From: Prunus persica
Taxonomy: Eukaryota; Streptophyta; Magnoliopsida; Rosales; Rosaceae
Reading direction: 5' to 3'
DNA length: 64,000 nucleotides
Assembly (NCBI RefSeq): GCF_000346465.2
Contig: NC_034010.1
Location: 18,306,334-18,370,333, forward strand
Shown: positions 1 through 11,589 of the stretch, one piece after another
Layout: the number at the start of each line of letters is the position of its first letter
How positions within the stretch are numbered: position 1 is the stretch's first letter
Made by a program: the position numbers and the translations under genes
The notes under the pieces: model-generated
What the model saw: the letters and a program-made list of their open reading frames with translations, nothing else
Told to the model about the DNA's origin: nothing
The model's database searches: none

Positions 1-342
1 ATTTTTTTATTGTCGGTGAAATGATAATTACGGCGTCGTTTTTTTATTTCGTCGTTGTATGTTCTTCCTGCGGCTGTCTCTTAATATGTGTCATATTTTC
101 CTTTTTAACGACGGTTTTTTTAGAGAGTTGGTCGTCTATTCTCATCCTCGACTGCTTTTTAGATCTTTTTGCAGTACAAAGACGTCGTTTTGTATTTGTT
201 GATGACGTTGTATATTTTAACAACGACGGTGATTTAGTGTCGTGGTATATGAGGGAAAAGATGACGGTGGATTCCACGACCATTGAAAAATCGAATACAC
301 GACGGTGATTTACCGTCGTCTTTTTGCTTTTTTGTAGTAGTG
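1..342 (+). mobile_element. CACTA (En/Spm-type) transposon, right end only
   Basis: The segment ends with TTTTTTGTAGTAGTG, the inverted form of the terminus CACTACTACAAAAA. It is dense in CGTCG/CGACG motifs, and most of it is recognisably homologous to the right end of the complete CACTA element at 17069-30553 (compare 29995-30240). The 3 bp after it, ACT, would be one copy of the target-site duplication; the other copy lies outside the window. The internal body is not visible, so I cannot tell an autonomous element from a deleted one. The short ORFs here are translations of subterminal repeat and are not genes. Confidence 0.8.
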
Positions 343-354
343 ACTACTTAAAAT

Positions 355-790
355 TTGAAAAATGGAAATAGGAAACAAGGACACATGGAAAATAAGAAAA
401 TTGAAAACGAATTGAAATTGTGGAAATGGGAAATAAGACAATTACCATATTGGACAATTTTAATTACTTTCTGAATTAGGCAAAGTAGGCAACTTTTTTT
501 TAATTACATAATGGGAAAATGGGAACATTGAAAAATTGGAAAACTAGAAATACAACAAAAGGAAACTTGGGAAATTGCCCAATAGGAAAAAATAGGCAAA
601 AATAATGAAAAATTGGAAAATTGGAAAATTGGATGACACATGGAAAATAGGAAAATATGAAGAATGGAAAAATGGAAATGAATTGAGATTGCTGAAATGA
701 GAAATAAGACAATAACCATATTGGTCAATTTGAATGAGTTGGTCAATTAGGCAAATAGGCAAATCCCTTATTTGAATTACATAATGGGAA
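355..790. repeat. Purine-rich degenerate repeat (GGAAAATTGG-like)
   Basis: About 430 bp built from irregular copies of GGAAAATTGG, AAATAGGAAA and related words, nearly free of pyrimidine runs on the plus strand. ATAATGGGAAAAT occurs at both ends of the stretch (about 509 and 781). The minus-strand ORFs here are low-complexity Phe/Ile/Ser-rich translations and should not be called genes. Confidence 0.6.
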
Positions 791-860
791 AATTACCAAG
801 TTCGGAACGTCCAACATACAAATATATTACAAAAAGGCATACAGTCAACTGGGTAATAAC

Positions 861-936
861 TCCCGCCCAATACTATCCCGCCTAAGACTCCCGCCAATCC
901 CTCCCGCCAATTACTCCCCCTAATCCCTCCCGCCAA
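861..936. promoter_or_regulatory. Cluster of five E2F-like sites (TCCCGCCAA)
   Basis: TCCCGCC occurs five times in 76 bp, starting at 861, 876, 889, 902 and 928. Three copies read TCCCGCCAA in full. The reverse complement, TTGGCGGGA, matches the core of the canonical E2F/DP site. A TATA-like stretch, CCTATATTAATC, follows at about 971. Binding is inferred from motif match only. The clustering could also come from a decayed tandem repeat. Confidence 0.4.
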
Positions 937-1129
937 TAACTCTCTGAGTTACTCCAGGTCATTAAAATCTGCCTATATTAATCAACCCAGCTGTTTGAAA
1001 TGAAAACTTCCATCACATTAACTCCTGCTTACAGCCATTACCTTCCCCACTGATTTCACTCCCATCGCATTTAGTCCCCTTTTTTTTCCAATTAAGTTGT
1101 ACACCAGGCTACAATAAATATCGAAGACC

Positions 1130-1601
1130 ATGGACCATAACCTCACACCAAACCTAACGCTTTCAATTACTGAAGGAGAGAAGACTGAAACACAAGCCAA
1201 GTCACCCAATTCACTCCCTGCAGACTTGGTCCATGGCATGCAGCAATGTCGAGGCAATACCATGTTTTGGAAAAATCTTCATGCAGACATAGTTTCAAAA
1301 ATTGTGGAGGGCCAAGCTAGATGGGGTGTCATAAAAAAACCGCACAATTCTCTCTCATTATCATGCGCGCATGCATCTCCTACATATAAAGACAATGAAA
1401 GCAAAAATTGAAATAGCCCCTGCCACTGCAATTATGGTATTCAAGGAATCAGAAGCAATGGCCAAGTTGAAGCAAGAAGAAGTGGAAAGCGGATTCGAAC
1501 TATTTCGTAAGTTTGCAAAAATAGTGGATCTGGCAGGAAACTGGGCCAACATCACTGTGGCCGGGGTCATGAATTTCATGCGTCGCGGTCACCGCACTTG
1601 A
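1130..1601 (+). CDS. Hypothetical small protein, two overlapping ORFs
   Basis: Two ORFs overlap in different frames, 1130-1411 (93 codons) and 1371-1601 (76 codons). The second, from the methionine at 1395, reads as an ordinary soluble peptide with a charged helical stretch (KQEEVESGFELFRKFAKIVD) and a basic end (FMRRGHRT). The sequence before that methionine, TACATATAAAG, could be a splice acceptor, so the two could be exons of one gene. A TATA-like box lies at about 971 and E2F-like sites at 861-936. I do not recognise the family, and no domain or signal peptide is evident. It could be a lineage-specific gene or a chance ORF. Confidence 0.25.
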
Positions 1602-2106
1602 AGAGTATGCAACTTCGAATTTGTCAACAGTAGGGAAATGGAACTATGAGGTGGCGTATTTTTGTATTATGTAACGATGGGGTGGCCTGTTGTTGTATTA
1701 TGTAAGTTTGGAAATAGGATTTTATGGAATGATGAAGCCTCTTTTTGTATTTGTGCGTATACAGTTTATCGGTGGCCAGTTCAGTGGCGATATAACAGCA
1801 ATAACTATACAATAAACATCGTATAATGGCAATATTATGTCAATAAGAGTACAATAGAGTGATGATAGAGTTACAATATGATCCTATTACAGTACGTACT
1901 GCATCATAATGTTTTTTAAATTATTTGGTCCAAAAAAATACTAATAAATAAACAAGAAATTAATTACAACCTGGAAAAAGGATGAATTATACATCCCTTA
2001 AAAGACATATGGCCTACAGTACAGACCTTCAAAATGAACTCTACATATATATATATATAATGCATGCCTTGTAGCACCATCACATCCCCCCCTAAATTAC
2101 ACAAAC
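1602..2106. other. AT-rich intergenic stretch with CAATA-type repeats
   Basis: No gene is seen. The stretch holds two tandem copies of a GGTGGC...TTGTATTATGTAA word (1650-1710) and a run of degenerate GCAATA/ACAATA motifs (1790-1890). Similar motifs recur on the other side of the XRCC3 pseudogene (3075-3165) and upstream of the Mutator transposase (5765-5860). They may be subterminal repeats of one transposon. A (TA)n run at 2045-2060 precedes the XRCC3-like start. Confidence 0.4.
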
Positions 2107-2988
2107 ATGACACCCCAAAACCTCATGCTCCTTCCTCTTTCAACCCCTAAATTATCCACTGGATGCCCAATACTAGATGACTGCTTGGGGGGTGGGATAC
2201 CCTGCAACTCCATAACAGAATTGGTAGGGGAGAGTGGTTCTGGGAAGACGCAGCTTTGTCTCCAACTTACGGTACGAGCTCAGCTCCCACCCTCACATGG
2301 CGGACTAGGGGGCTCCTCCGTCTACATATTCACATAATTCAGCTTCCCATTTCGTCGATTGCAACAACTAGGTAACCTTTATCATGCATCATACCCCAAC
2401 TTAATAAGGTTGGAGCCATTGGAAGACATATATGTTCATGGTTTTCATGATGCTTAACAACTCATCCATTTCCTTGGAGACATAGAAGCATTTATTGCCA
2501 TTGATCACACCCGCCTACCTGTGAAACTCATTGTCATTGATTCCATTGCTGCATTGTTCAGATCACAGTATCAGACAACACCAGCAGATTTGAAACGGCG
2601 GTCTGAAATGTTCTTCAACATATCTGGGACATTGAAGGGTTTAGCAAATAAGTTTGGGTTGGCGGTGGTTGTCACCAACCAAGTGGTGGATTTTATTGGG
2701 CCACATGATAAAGTGAATGGGGTGAGGTTGGGAAACTTGGAGTCCCTGGACACATCAGGCAGACGGGTGAGTCCAGCTTTGGGACTAGCTTGGGCATATT
2801 GCATAAATTCAAGAGTGTTCTTGGCAAGACATGAGCAATCTATTGAGGTTAACATTCGTAATGCTCCTTCAACAAGTATATGTAGTCAAACACATAGGAC
2901 ATTTCACCTTGTATTTGCCCCACATCTGGCCTATGCATCGGCCGAATTTGTAATCAGAAAAGAAGGTATAGTCGGAGTATCACATTAA
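2107..2988 (+). pseudogene. XRCC3: XRCC3-like RAD51 paralogue, intronless retropseudogene
   Basis: The translation matches plant XRCC3, a RecA/RAD51-family ATPase that works with RAD51C in homologous recombination. One frame covers about 294 codons, roughly the full family length. It has the start TGCPILDDCLGGGIP, Walker A GESGSGKT, Walker B LIVIDS with AALFR after it, the VVTNQV strand and a C-terminal EFVIRKEGI. The frame is interrupted by TAA at 2335-2337 and TAA at 2455-2457, with no frameshift between them. Plant XRCC3 genes normally contain introns, and none is seen here, so a retrocopied cDNA is the simplest origin. No poly(A) tract or target duplication was clear. The two stops remove everything after Walker A, so it should not make an active protein. 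Confidence 0.85.
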
Positions 2989-3269
2989 CTGTGTAATATA
3001 GGAATTCTAAGAACTTTAATGATTTGGATCCATTTGGAATTACATTCCAATCCCTTTAATTTCGCACTCAAATTATAATAGCAATCTGGAAGCAATACCA
3101 GTACAATAAAAGTCCAATATAATAGCAATCTGTCAGCAATAGAGCATGCTGTAGCAATGCAACCCAAATTATGCAAATTTAAAAGAATTCCCATTCAACA
3201 TAACACGAAACCCACCACAAATAAAAGTAGAGTTTACATGACCTACCAAAGCAACACAAATCATATTGT

Positions 3270-5750
3270 CTAAGATACATTGCGCAATGGAATATTATTT
3301 TTACAGGTGCTTTTATTGTGGCCCGCGGAACCGCACCTTGAGCACTTTCTTCTAATGGTGCCCTCTCCTTGCGAGGGAATTCTTATCTTCTTTCGTCTGC
3401 CTGGCATGACCCTTGCCATCGGAGGCAGCACAACTCGACTTCGAACATCTTCAGGAATATCCCACATTCCGTGAGGTTGTACCGGGTAGATGCTATCCGA
3501 ATAAGCATCCATCCAGGTTTTCCGAGTGTAATACCGAGAAGCCTTTGCGTATACATTTACTTTCAAGAAGTGGCAAACTGCAACTACATGCTTGCAAGGT
3601 AGCTGCTTAAGCTGAAACTTTCTACAACTACAACTATTGTTCGTCAAATCTACGAGGCCGTCCATATCACCGTCCAAAACATTAAACTGTGCATTTTTTA
3701 CTTTAACCACATTCATCCTTGCAGCATCCTCCAACCTGTTCCTCAACTTCTTCTCTCCAAAATTGGGGCACAATGTTGTTGTGCAATTCAAAGCCAACTC
3801 ACGACGTTCGGTGAACCATTTCACAAGGAGATTAACAATTTCCCCTATCAAATGAACCACTGGCAGCATCCTTGCAAACCTAAGGACTGAGTTGATTGAC
3901 TCCGCAATATTTGTTGTCATTTCATTGTAGCGGCGTCCATCCATGTGAGCTCTAGACCACTTATGTAACCCTGCCTCTTCAAGATATTGAGCAACATGTT
4001 CCTTTCGCTTGATCTTGCGAAAATGACAATCAAATTCAGCAATGGAATAAGATTTCGCAGCCTGCTCAAAGTGCATAAGTACGTGATCACGCTTTTTAAA
4101 CTTGCAAGTGCGTTTCATGTTCCCCTTCATATGATAAAAGCATATGCCATGTTGTGCAGTTGGAAAATTTTTGTTCCACACATTCTCTACGCTAACATTA
4201 CGATCAGAAATAATAACAAGATTGGGACACTCACCAAGGGCTTCATGAAGTTTAGTGAAAAACCAATGTCATGATGCATCCGTCTCCAAATCCCCGATCC
4301 CAAAAGCAAGAGGATATATATTTCGATTACCATCGAATGCATTTGCTACAAACATAACACCCTTGTACTTGGATTTTAAATAAGTGGCATCCACGGCTAT
4401 CACTGGGCGCATGGAAGAACGGAACCCTCTAATACATGTGCCAACCGCCATAAATAAATACACAAAGTGATTGTTCTCATCAGTTTGGATGTGTGTTTTT
4501 GTGCCGGGATTCATACGCTCCAATTCATAGCAATAAGCTGGAAGGATATAATATGCCTCCTCCGCTAATCCTCTAATGGACAATAGAGCTAACTCCCTTG
4601 CTTTCCAAGCTTTCGAATAATGGATGGTGCAACCAAAGTTGTGTTTCACATCTCTCATAATGTCACTTGGTGTGTATATTGTCCGAGAATCCTTCAACTT
4701 CCTTTTAAGTGAAGTGGCTACAAGTGCTGCGATTGCTTGACGATGCTTGTCACTTACGAACCTCAAATCACATTCATGGACAGTTGTACACCTCACAATC
4801 ATGAAGCTGTATTCTCCAATTCTCGATGCTCGGACCCGCCATGGGCATGGACGTTGACAACAAACCACATGCTACCTCTTAGTGCGAGAGAATTGCACCT
4901 TAAATTCAAAGTGGCCTCTTAATGTCGTCAATCGTAACTCCGTCAACAATGCTTTCTTACTAGAGAAAATTTGCCCAACTGTAATTTTCGGATTCCAATC
5001 ACTTCGTGAAAACCCGCTGTCCAAATATGCTTCTTCATCATTTACACTGGCTGCATTGTACTGATTTTGTTCACCCATTTGACTCCAATAATGTTGACGA
5101 GTGGGTTCAGATTCTCCTCCTAAACGCATTATTGGCAACTGGGCAGCTGTGTTGAAGCAGCCCAAATTAGGAGGGGCAGAGTACACTGACACTTCAATTC
5201 TTTCAGTACTATTATCACCACCATGCATCTCCTCCACCTCGCTAAAATCAATCATATCCACAAAATCTGTCCCTACTTCACCTCCCACATCAGTGACATT
5301 TGTATTATTCCAAGTTACTTAATTGCTTTCAACAATGGCAACTGAAGAATGACCCATCTGACTACTATCTGTCGTGATATGCATACTATGAACTACATCA
5401 TTTGTCAGTCCTTTATCTTCTATACTCACGAGTAAGGGAGCTAGTTTTGAAGGTGTTACCTCGAAATTGTACTTCATAAAAAAATTGACATCATCATCGT
5501 CCTCAATCTTTATGTGCTTCCACTCATTCGAGGCCACCAAAACTGAGAATTTTAAGCAAACATTGTCTTCCCTGCTGTTTGTATTACCAATCTGATGCAC
5601 ACGGTCCAACAATTCAGCAAATTTGATGGTCCGTGGGACTATTAAGCCTTTTGAGTCACCCCCTTCATATTTGCACATCTTCTTCGAGGTGACCCATTTT
5701 TCATTGTAGCACACGAGAATAACAATTGTCTCCATTGCTGACCATGACAA
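3270..5750 (-). pseudogene. Mutator-like (MULE, MuDRA-type) transposase with three nonsense codons
   Basis: One minus-strand frame of about 827 codons carries the expected MuDRA order. It has an N-terminal acidic PB1-like region (5319-5750), a MuDR-type zinc-binding domain (about 4740-4990, with CPWRVRA), and the MULE DDE core (about 4180-4450: VDATYLK with the first Asp, ISDR with the second, FYHMKGNMK after it). These are followed by a SWIM zinc finger (CSCRKFQL...PCKHVVAVC) and a CCHC knuckle (CSRCGSAGHNKSTC) near the C-terminus. The frame is cut by TAA at 5319-5321, TAG at 4872-4874 and TGA at 4269-4271; the last lies where the family usually has Trp. I see no frameshift, so inactivation looks fairly recent. 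Terminal inverted repeats and the 9 bp target duplication could not be fixed. Confidence 0.85.
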
Positions 5751-5764
5751 AACAACATTTCATT

Positions 5765-5870
5765 CACACAATATAACCACAATAACCATACAATACAATA
5801 GCAATATAACCACAATATAACAGCAATATATAGGCAATATAATGGCAATATAACAGCAATACGACTGTAA
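5765..5870. repeat. Short degenerate tandem repeat, CAATATAAC-type
   Basis: About ten imperfect copies of CAATATAAC or GCAATATAA lie just upstream of the MULE reading frame. Related words occur at 1790-1890 and 3075-3165, so this may be a subterminal repeat of the same transposon. Confidence 0.5.
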
Positions 5871-6199
5871 AATAAGAGGAACACAACAGAATCACACTAT
5901 ACAGATCTACTACATCAAATAGAAAATCCCAAGTTTCAAGATTCACATATCCAGACCAATCTAAATGCAATTGGTACAAACCCAGATGAATGAGCATGAA
6001 TATTCAACAAACCTAACCCAAATAAATTAAAGCCAAAACGAATTTAACACAAACCAAAACAATCAAACTATAACCCATTTCACACAATACTGATATTAAG
6101 AAAATAACCATCAACACTACCTTTTCGAGGTCGGCAATCCACTAGAGCTTCAAGGTTGCAAGCAGCTATTCAGAAGACATAGCTAAATGGAGGGGTTCG

Positions 6200-6470
6200 C
6201 GATTCCAAACAGAGAGCAAGAGATCGAATAGGGGAGAAAGAGACATAACGAAGCTAGAGAGAGACAGTTGCGCTATGAGAAACAGAGCAAAGAGAGAGAC
6301 AGAGAGTTGTGCTAGAGAGAGAGAGATCCAAGAGAGAGAGAGCCAAGAGCGAGAGAGCCAAGATAGAGAGAGCCAAGAGAGACACAGAGAGCTGTGATAG
6401 ACAGATACCAAAGAGAAAGAGAGCTGTGCCAGAGAGAGAGAGAGAGCTGTGTGAGCTTCTTCTCTCCAAA
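6200..6470. repeat. (GA)n-rich microsatellite tract
   Basis: About 270 bp of interrupted GA repeat (AGAGAGAGCCAAGAGAG and variants). The Ser/Leu-rich and Arg/Glu-rich ORFs through it on both strands are translations of the repeat. It lies upstream of the MULE transposase, where it could be 5' leader. Confidence 0.75.
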
Positions 6471-6520
6471 ATTTCTGAACTTGTGAAAAATCAGCAATAA
6501 GTGGACAATAATTTTATATT

Positions 6521-7304
6521 TATAGGTGATAGTTGTACAAAAATTGGGAAGGGGTGGTATTTTTAATTAAAATTATGAAATGGGTGTCATTTTAAGCTAT
6601 TTCCCAAAAAAATATAGTGTCACATTATTTAAAATACAACATATATTTTTTAAAAATTTTAAAAAGAAAACCAAAATTTTATGAATTTTAAAATTAAAAA
6701 TTAAAAATTTTTATACGGACTATTCGTGATCGGTGCGTCAACCTCAGAGATGTTTTGTGATATATATATATGCCACGTCAGCAAACTTACGGAGTTTTTG
6801 ACGGAACCTAACAACATAGACCATTTGTGATCACACATACTAATCTTGAGGATCACAAATGACACAAAAAAACATTAAAAATGCAATATGATAGTTTCAT
6901 AAATCTTAAGTACGTTTTGTCACTACCAAGACTACAGCCCAATGTTGCCCACTGCGTAGTTTCGCCTACAAACACCAATTTACAGTACAATAGTGAATGT
7001 AGACTTCACTCATGCTAGATAGAGACACCGAATTATTAACGGTTTTACATTCTTTACTTGGGAAAACAAAGAAGGTGAACAACTTGTCCTTGAAAAGTGA
7101 ACATTAGTCATTAAGAAAGGACTTGTCACTGTCATTGTTTACCTTAAAACCACAGAAAAACCTCTACCCCCACCCCGCAATTACTCACTCGCAAAAAGTC
7201 ATATTGATTTCACGTGCTTTGAATAAAAATAATTGATTTTTAAGTGCATGTTTTATCCTTTTATTTGGTCATTCAGACAGTTTCTTCTTCACCACACTTC
7301 AGTC
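6521..7304 (+). promoter_or_regulatory. Intergenic AT-rich DNA and TNL-1 upstream region
   Basis: 6521-6900 is AT-rich with no gene seen. From about 6990, the words TAGACTTCACTCATGCTAGA and the block before the ATG resemble the upstream region of TNL-6 (60000-60701). This is probably duplicated TNL promoter and leader. No core promoter element can be assigned with confidence. Confidence 0.4.
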
Positions 7305-7813
7305 ATGGCACTTGTGAGAGCAGCTCAGCAAACCTCCTCTTCTAATGCTCGTCGACATTGTCGTTATCACGTGTTCTTGAGTTTCAGAGGTGAAGACACT
7401 CGCAAGACTTTTACTGACCACCTCTACACAGCCTTGGTCAATGCCCAATTTCACACTTTCCGAGACGACGATGAGCTTGAGAGAGGAGAAGATATTAAGG
7501 CCAAACTGCAGAAAGCAATCACACAGTCTCGAACTTCTGTTATTGTGTTCTCGAAAGACTATGCATCGTCCAGATGGTGCCTCGACGAGCTTGTGATGAT
7601 CCTTGAACACAAGAGGACCTCAGATGACCATGTCGTTTTACCTGTTTTCTACGACGTGGATCCATCCCATGTGAGGAAGCAGACATGAAGTCTTGCGAAG
7701 GCATTTGCTAGACATGAAAAAACTCAACCGCTGCAGAAGGTGAAGGCATGGAGGGAGGCACTTGCAGAGGTTGCAGATCTGGCAGGGATGGTCTTGCAAA
7801 ATCAAGCTCATGG
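7305..7813 (+). pseudogene. TNL-1 exon 1: TIR domain with a premature stop
   Basis: The exon starts with MALVRAAQQ and encodes a TIR domain: YHVFLSFRGEDTRKTF, the conserved Glu of WCLDEL (the NADase residue in active plant TIRs) and VLPVFYDVDPSHV. A TGA at 7686-7688 lies where the paralogues have Gly after RKQT. The frame then stays open to the donor at 7814-7815. The exon is 509 bp and ends in phase 2, as in TNL-3. Its partner exon 2 is at 31405, so intron 1 is 23.6 kb of nested transposons. A product would stop at about 127 residues. Other TIR exons at 37568, 45701, 58217 and 60702 are close paralogues. Confidence 0.9.
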
Positions 7814-8095
7814 GTAATTTCATTCCTACTTTTAAAATAATAATAATAATTGTAACACCCCGACCCCAAATTTAGCCCTTATTTAAATTATTTAATTATT
7901 TAAGGGCATTTTGGTCATATTTTTAATCAGAGAGAGTTTGGGGCAGTGACTAGTATTTTTGGATAGGTCGTACTGAGACGAGTTCATAGCCACGTAGTGG
8001 GCTCGAATCGGAGTTGTAACGAGAGAGATATGGTCAAAAGAAGCCCAGTGGCACAATCGTAAATATTTTGAAATGAGATTTTTTTATAAAACTCA

Positions 8096-8134
<39 letters not shown>

Positions 8135-10139
8135 GTATCTCCGGCCACCGACCACGGCTGTGGACGGGGCCGGTACTAAAACGACCGGGACGACGCCCTC
8201 TCCCTTCCCCGACCGTTCCCCGCCGGCGACACGGCCTGTGCTGGCCAGAAAATGCAGAAAACCGCCGGTTTTCAGTCAAAACTTCAAGCTCCTCGATCTC
8301 CTTCGTTTCTCAACCAAATCGTTCGAGTAAGGTATGGTTTCTCCGCTATTCTTCATGCTCTAACTGATGGTTGGCTGGGTTTCGAATGATTTTACCTCTA
8401 CATCACTCGATTTTCGAATTGAAAATTGGCCGCCGTGATCGACCATTTCCGGCCACTTTTGGGGGTAGGTCCAAGAACAAAAGTGGCTCCAAATAGGGTG
8501 TTATACCTAGGGTAGGAGTTTGGAGCCGTGGTTTTGAGATTTTCCGGCGAAGCGTTATCGCTTTGGACACCCACGCGCTGCCGGCGCGTGCGGCGGCGCG
8601 TGGGCACTGTATAAAAAGCGGCACTGTGTCTCGATGAGATCCTTAGGTTGTCACGAGTGCGTAGGATTTCGCGGATCTCAATTCGGACGTCGTTTGACTA
8701 TCGAACGAACGATCGCATATTGTGCGTTATCCGGGTTCGATAGGTTGGGACCGTTGGTCGTGACTTGTATTTTTGGATAGGTCGTACTGAGACGAGTTCA
8801 TAGACATGTATTGGGCTCGAATCGGAGTTGTAACGAGAGAGTTATGGTCAAAAGAAGCCCAGTGGCACAATCGTAAATATTTCGAAATGGGATTTTATAT
8901 AAAAATCTGGTTTTCTCTCTCTCTCTCTCTCTCTCCTCCGCGCGACCTCTCTCTCTCTCCTCTCTCTCGCGCGCGACAGCCGGCCACGTTTTGGCCGGCC
9001 GTGCTCTCCTCCGGCCACCGATGACGACGGGACCGGTACCAAAATGACCGTGCCGTCGTCCTCTTCCAACCCCAGCCAGCTCCCGCCTCCAGCCGCCGTG
9101 GTTTCGCCGGAAAATGGAGAAGAAGCGGCCGGCGTCGTCCGATTTTCGCCGCCGTCGATCTCCCTCCTCCGGCCACCAAATCCGACGAGCAAGGTATGGT
9201 TTCTCACCTATTTTTCATGCTCTAGCTGCCTGTTGGGTAGGATTAGATCGATTCTTAGCGTAGCTAACTCGATTTTCAAATTGAAGATCGGCCGAACTTC
9301 GGCCGCCATGATCGGCCATTTCCGGCCACTTTTTGGGGTAGGTCCAAGAACAAAAGTGGCTCCAAATAGGGTGTTATACCTAGGGTAGGAGTTTGGAGCC
9401 GTGGTTTTGAGATTTTCTGGAGAAGCGTTATCGCTTTGGGCACCACGCGCTGCCGCGCGTGTGGCGGCGCGTGGGCACGGTGGAAAAAGTAGCACTGTGT
9501 TCCGATGAGATCCTTAGGTTGTCACGAGTGCGTAGGATTTCGCGGATCTCAATTCGGACGTCGTTTGACTATCGAACGGATAATCGCATATTGTGCGTTA
9601 TCCGGGTTCGATAGGTTGGGACCTTTGGATGGTCCCAAATTTAATATATGTTAGTCTAGGTAATTCTAGGATCGTGTAGGAATTCACGGATTGTGAATCG
9701 GAGCCCCGGATGTTCCGAATAGTAATTTTACAGTTTATATTTTATATTAATTGTCAGATCGTGCGATTGTGAGAAATCCGACTGTCCGATGTGAACCAAA
9801 CTTGCAGGACAAGTGTCCTATACCTGGTAGAACCCATAGGGACTTTCGAATCGAAAATTGGAGGTCGTGGGTTCTGCAGGTCCGTTTGACCAGGGTTAGA
9901 GTAGTTTGACCCTTGGTTGACCGTGAGTCTCCCGGAGTAATCTTACCTTTCCAGGGGAGATTATCGGGTGCTAGACTATTGTGGAGGGTTACACAATATT
10001 AGAATTAATTTATATAATTATAATTATATTATGTTTGTACAAGGGTACAAAAGAGTCTAGAATGTCAGTTTGGAGTGCTATACGCACTACTTTAAGTACC
10101 TCCCCGGATTTTGGATTCACTACAAGCACCACCAAGTGA

Positions 10140-10610
10140 AAATGAGGTCCCGCGTGGCGTAGGTTATCCGGCGTTGGGACAGGCCCCATACGTGGCGTTG
10201 GTTGTACCGGCGTAGGGGAGTTATGTGATATTGTGTTAAGGTCGCACGTGGCGTAGGTTATCCGGCGTGTCGACAGACCCCATACGTGGCGTTGGTTGTA
10301 CCGGCGTATGGGGAGATTTGTGATATGATAGTGAGGTCCCGCGTGGCGTAGGTTATCCGGCGTTGGGACAGGCCCCATACGTGGCGTTGGTTGTACCGGC
10401 GTATGGGGAGTTATGTGATATGATGTGCAGGTCTCGCGTGGCGTAGGTTATCCGGCGTTGAGACAGACCCCATACGTGGCGTTGGTTGTACCGGCGTATG
10501 AGGAGATATTATGATAGTATGGCATGGTCGCACGTGGCGTAGGTTATCCGGCGTGTTGACAGGCCCCATACGTGGCGTTGGTTGTACCGGCGTATGAGGA
10601 GATTATATGA
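10140..10610. repeat. LTR minisatellite block 1 (about 93 bp unit, hairpin half-units)
   Basis: Five units each hold two half-units with the common loop TGGCGTWGGTTRT(A)CCGG. One half-unit has stem CCCCATACG/CGTATGGGG. The other has a variable stem: GTCCC/GGGAC, GTCTC/GAGAC or GTCG/CGAC. The minus-strand repeat-protein ORF over this block is an effect of the unit length. Confidence 0.8.
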
Positions 10611-11589
10611 AATCAAGAGAAATGCAATAAGGTATCGCCCAAGTGTGGAATTGAGTTTTATTGGAAGAACTACGTGTGGCTTGATCCCTCAAGGAGGGTA
10701 CGTAGGCAGCCTAAGGTTATTAGGCGCAGCCGCAGACTAAATGTTAGTCATAATTTAGATTTGAATTGTTTGCCTTGTTTAAGGCATGAATTGTTTTGTT
10801 AGCATGTTTGGTAGTTGGTTAAGAATTATTGGAAGGCTGAAGGCCATTTGTGTGAATTGCATGAAATTATATTGTGCATGCTGCCAGTTGGGATTATTAA
10901 ATGCGTTTTTATGCAAGTATAAATTTTGGGAAATGTCCAATTTGTAGGGGAGACTCTGCCGAAATTTCGGCAGGAAGTCTCGGTTTTTAGTAAGTGGGCC
11001 TGGCATTGGGGTGATGTCAGGAATTCCAAAGGGTTCATCTCGGGTTTTGAGAAAATTCGGGGCGGGTCCTTAAAGTTGGATGGTCCCAACTTTAATATAT
11101 GTTAATCTAGATTTTTCTAGGATCGTGTAGGAATTCACGGATTGTGAATCGGAGCCCCAGATGTTCCGAATAATAATTTAAAGTTTATATTTTATATTAA
11201 CCGTCAGATCGTGCGATCGTGAGCGATCCGACCGTCCGATCTGAACCAAACTTGCAGGACGAGTGTCCTATACCTTGTAAAACCCATAGGGACCTTCGGA
11301 TCGGAAATTGGAGGTCGTGGGCTCCGCAAGTCCGTTTGACCAGGGTTAGGACAGTTTGACCCTTGGTTGACCGTGAGTCTCCCGGAGTAATCTCACCTTT
11401 CTAGGGGGATTACCGGGTGCTAGACTATTGTGGAGGGTTACATAATATTAGAATAAATTTATATAATTATAATTATATATGTTGGTACAAGGGTACAAAA
11501 GAGTCTAGAATGTCAGTTTGGAGTGCTATACGCACTACCTTAGGTACCTCCCCGGATTTTGGATTCACTACAAGTACCACCAAGTGAAA

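Noticed and set aside
6166..6500. Ser/Leu-rich and Arg/Glu-rich proteins
   Set aside because: Translations of the (GA)n microsatellite in several frames.
1624..6605. A single MULE with the XRCC3 copy inside, bounded by GGGAAAT near 1633 and ATTTCCC near 6598
   Set aside because: Only about 7 bp match as inverted ends, the following bases diverge, and 9 bp flanks (TCAACAGTA and AAAAAAATA) do not match. Shared CAATA repeats keep the idea open but do not prove it.
8806..9388. Pro/Arg-rich ORFs in the LTR GC-rich part
   Set aside because: They recur in each LTR copy but in shifting frames, and include (CT)n; they look like LTR sequence with high GC rather than a gene.
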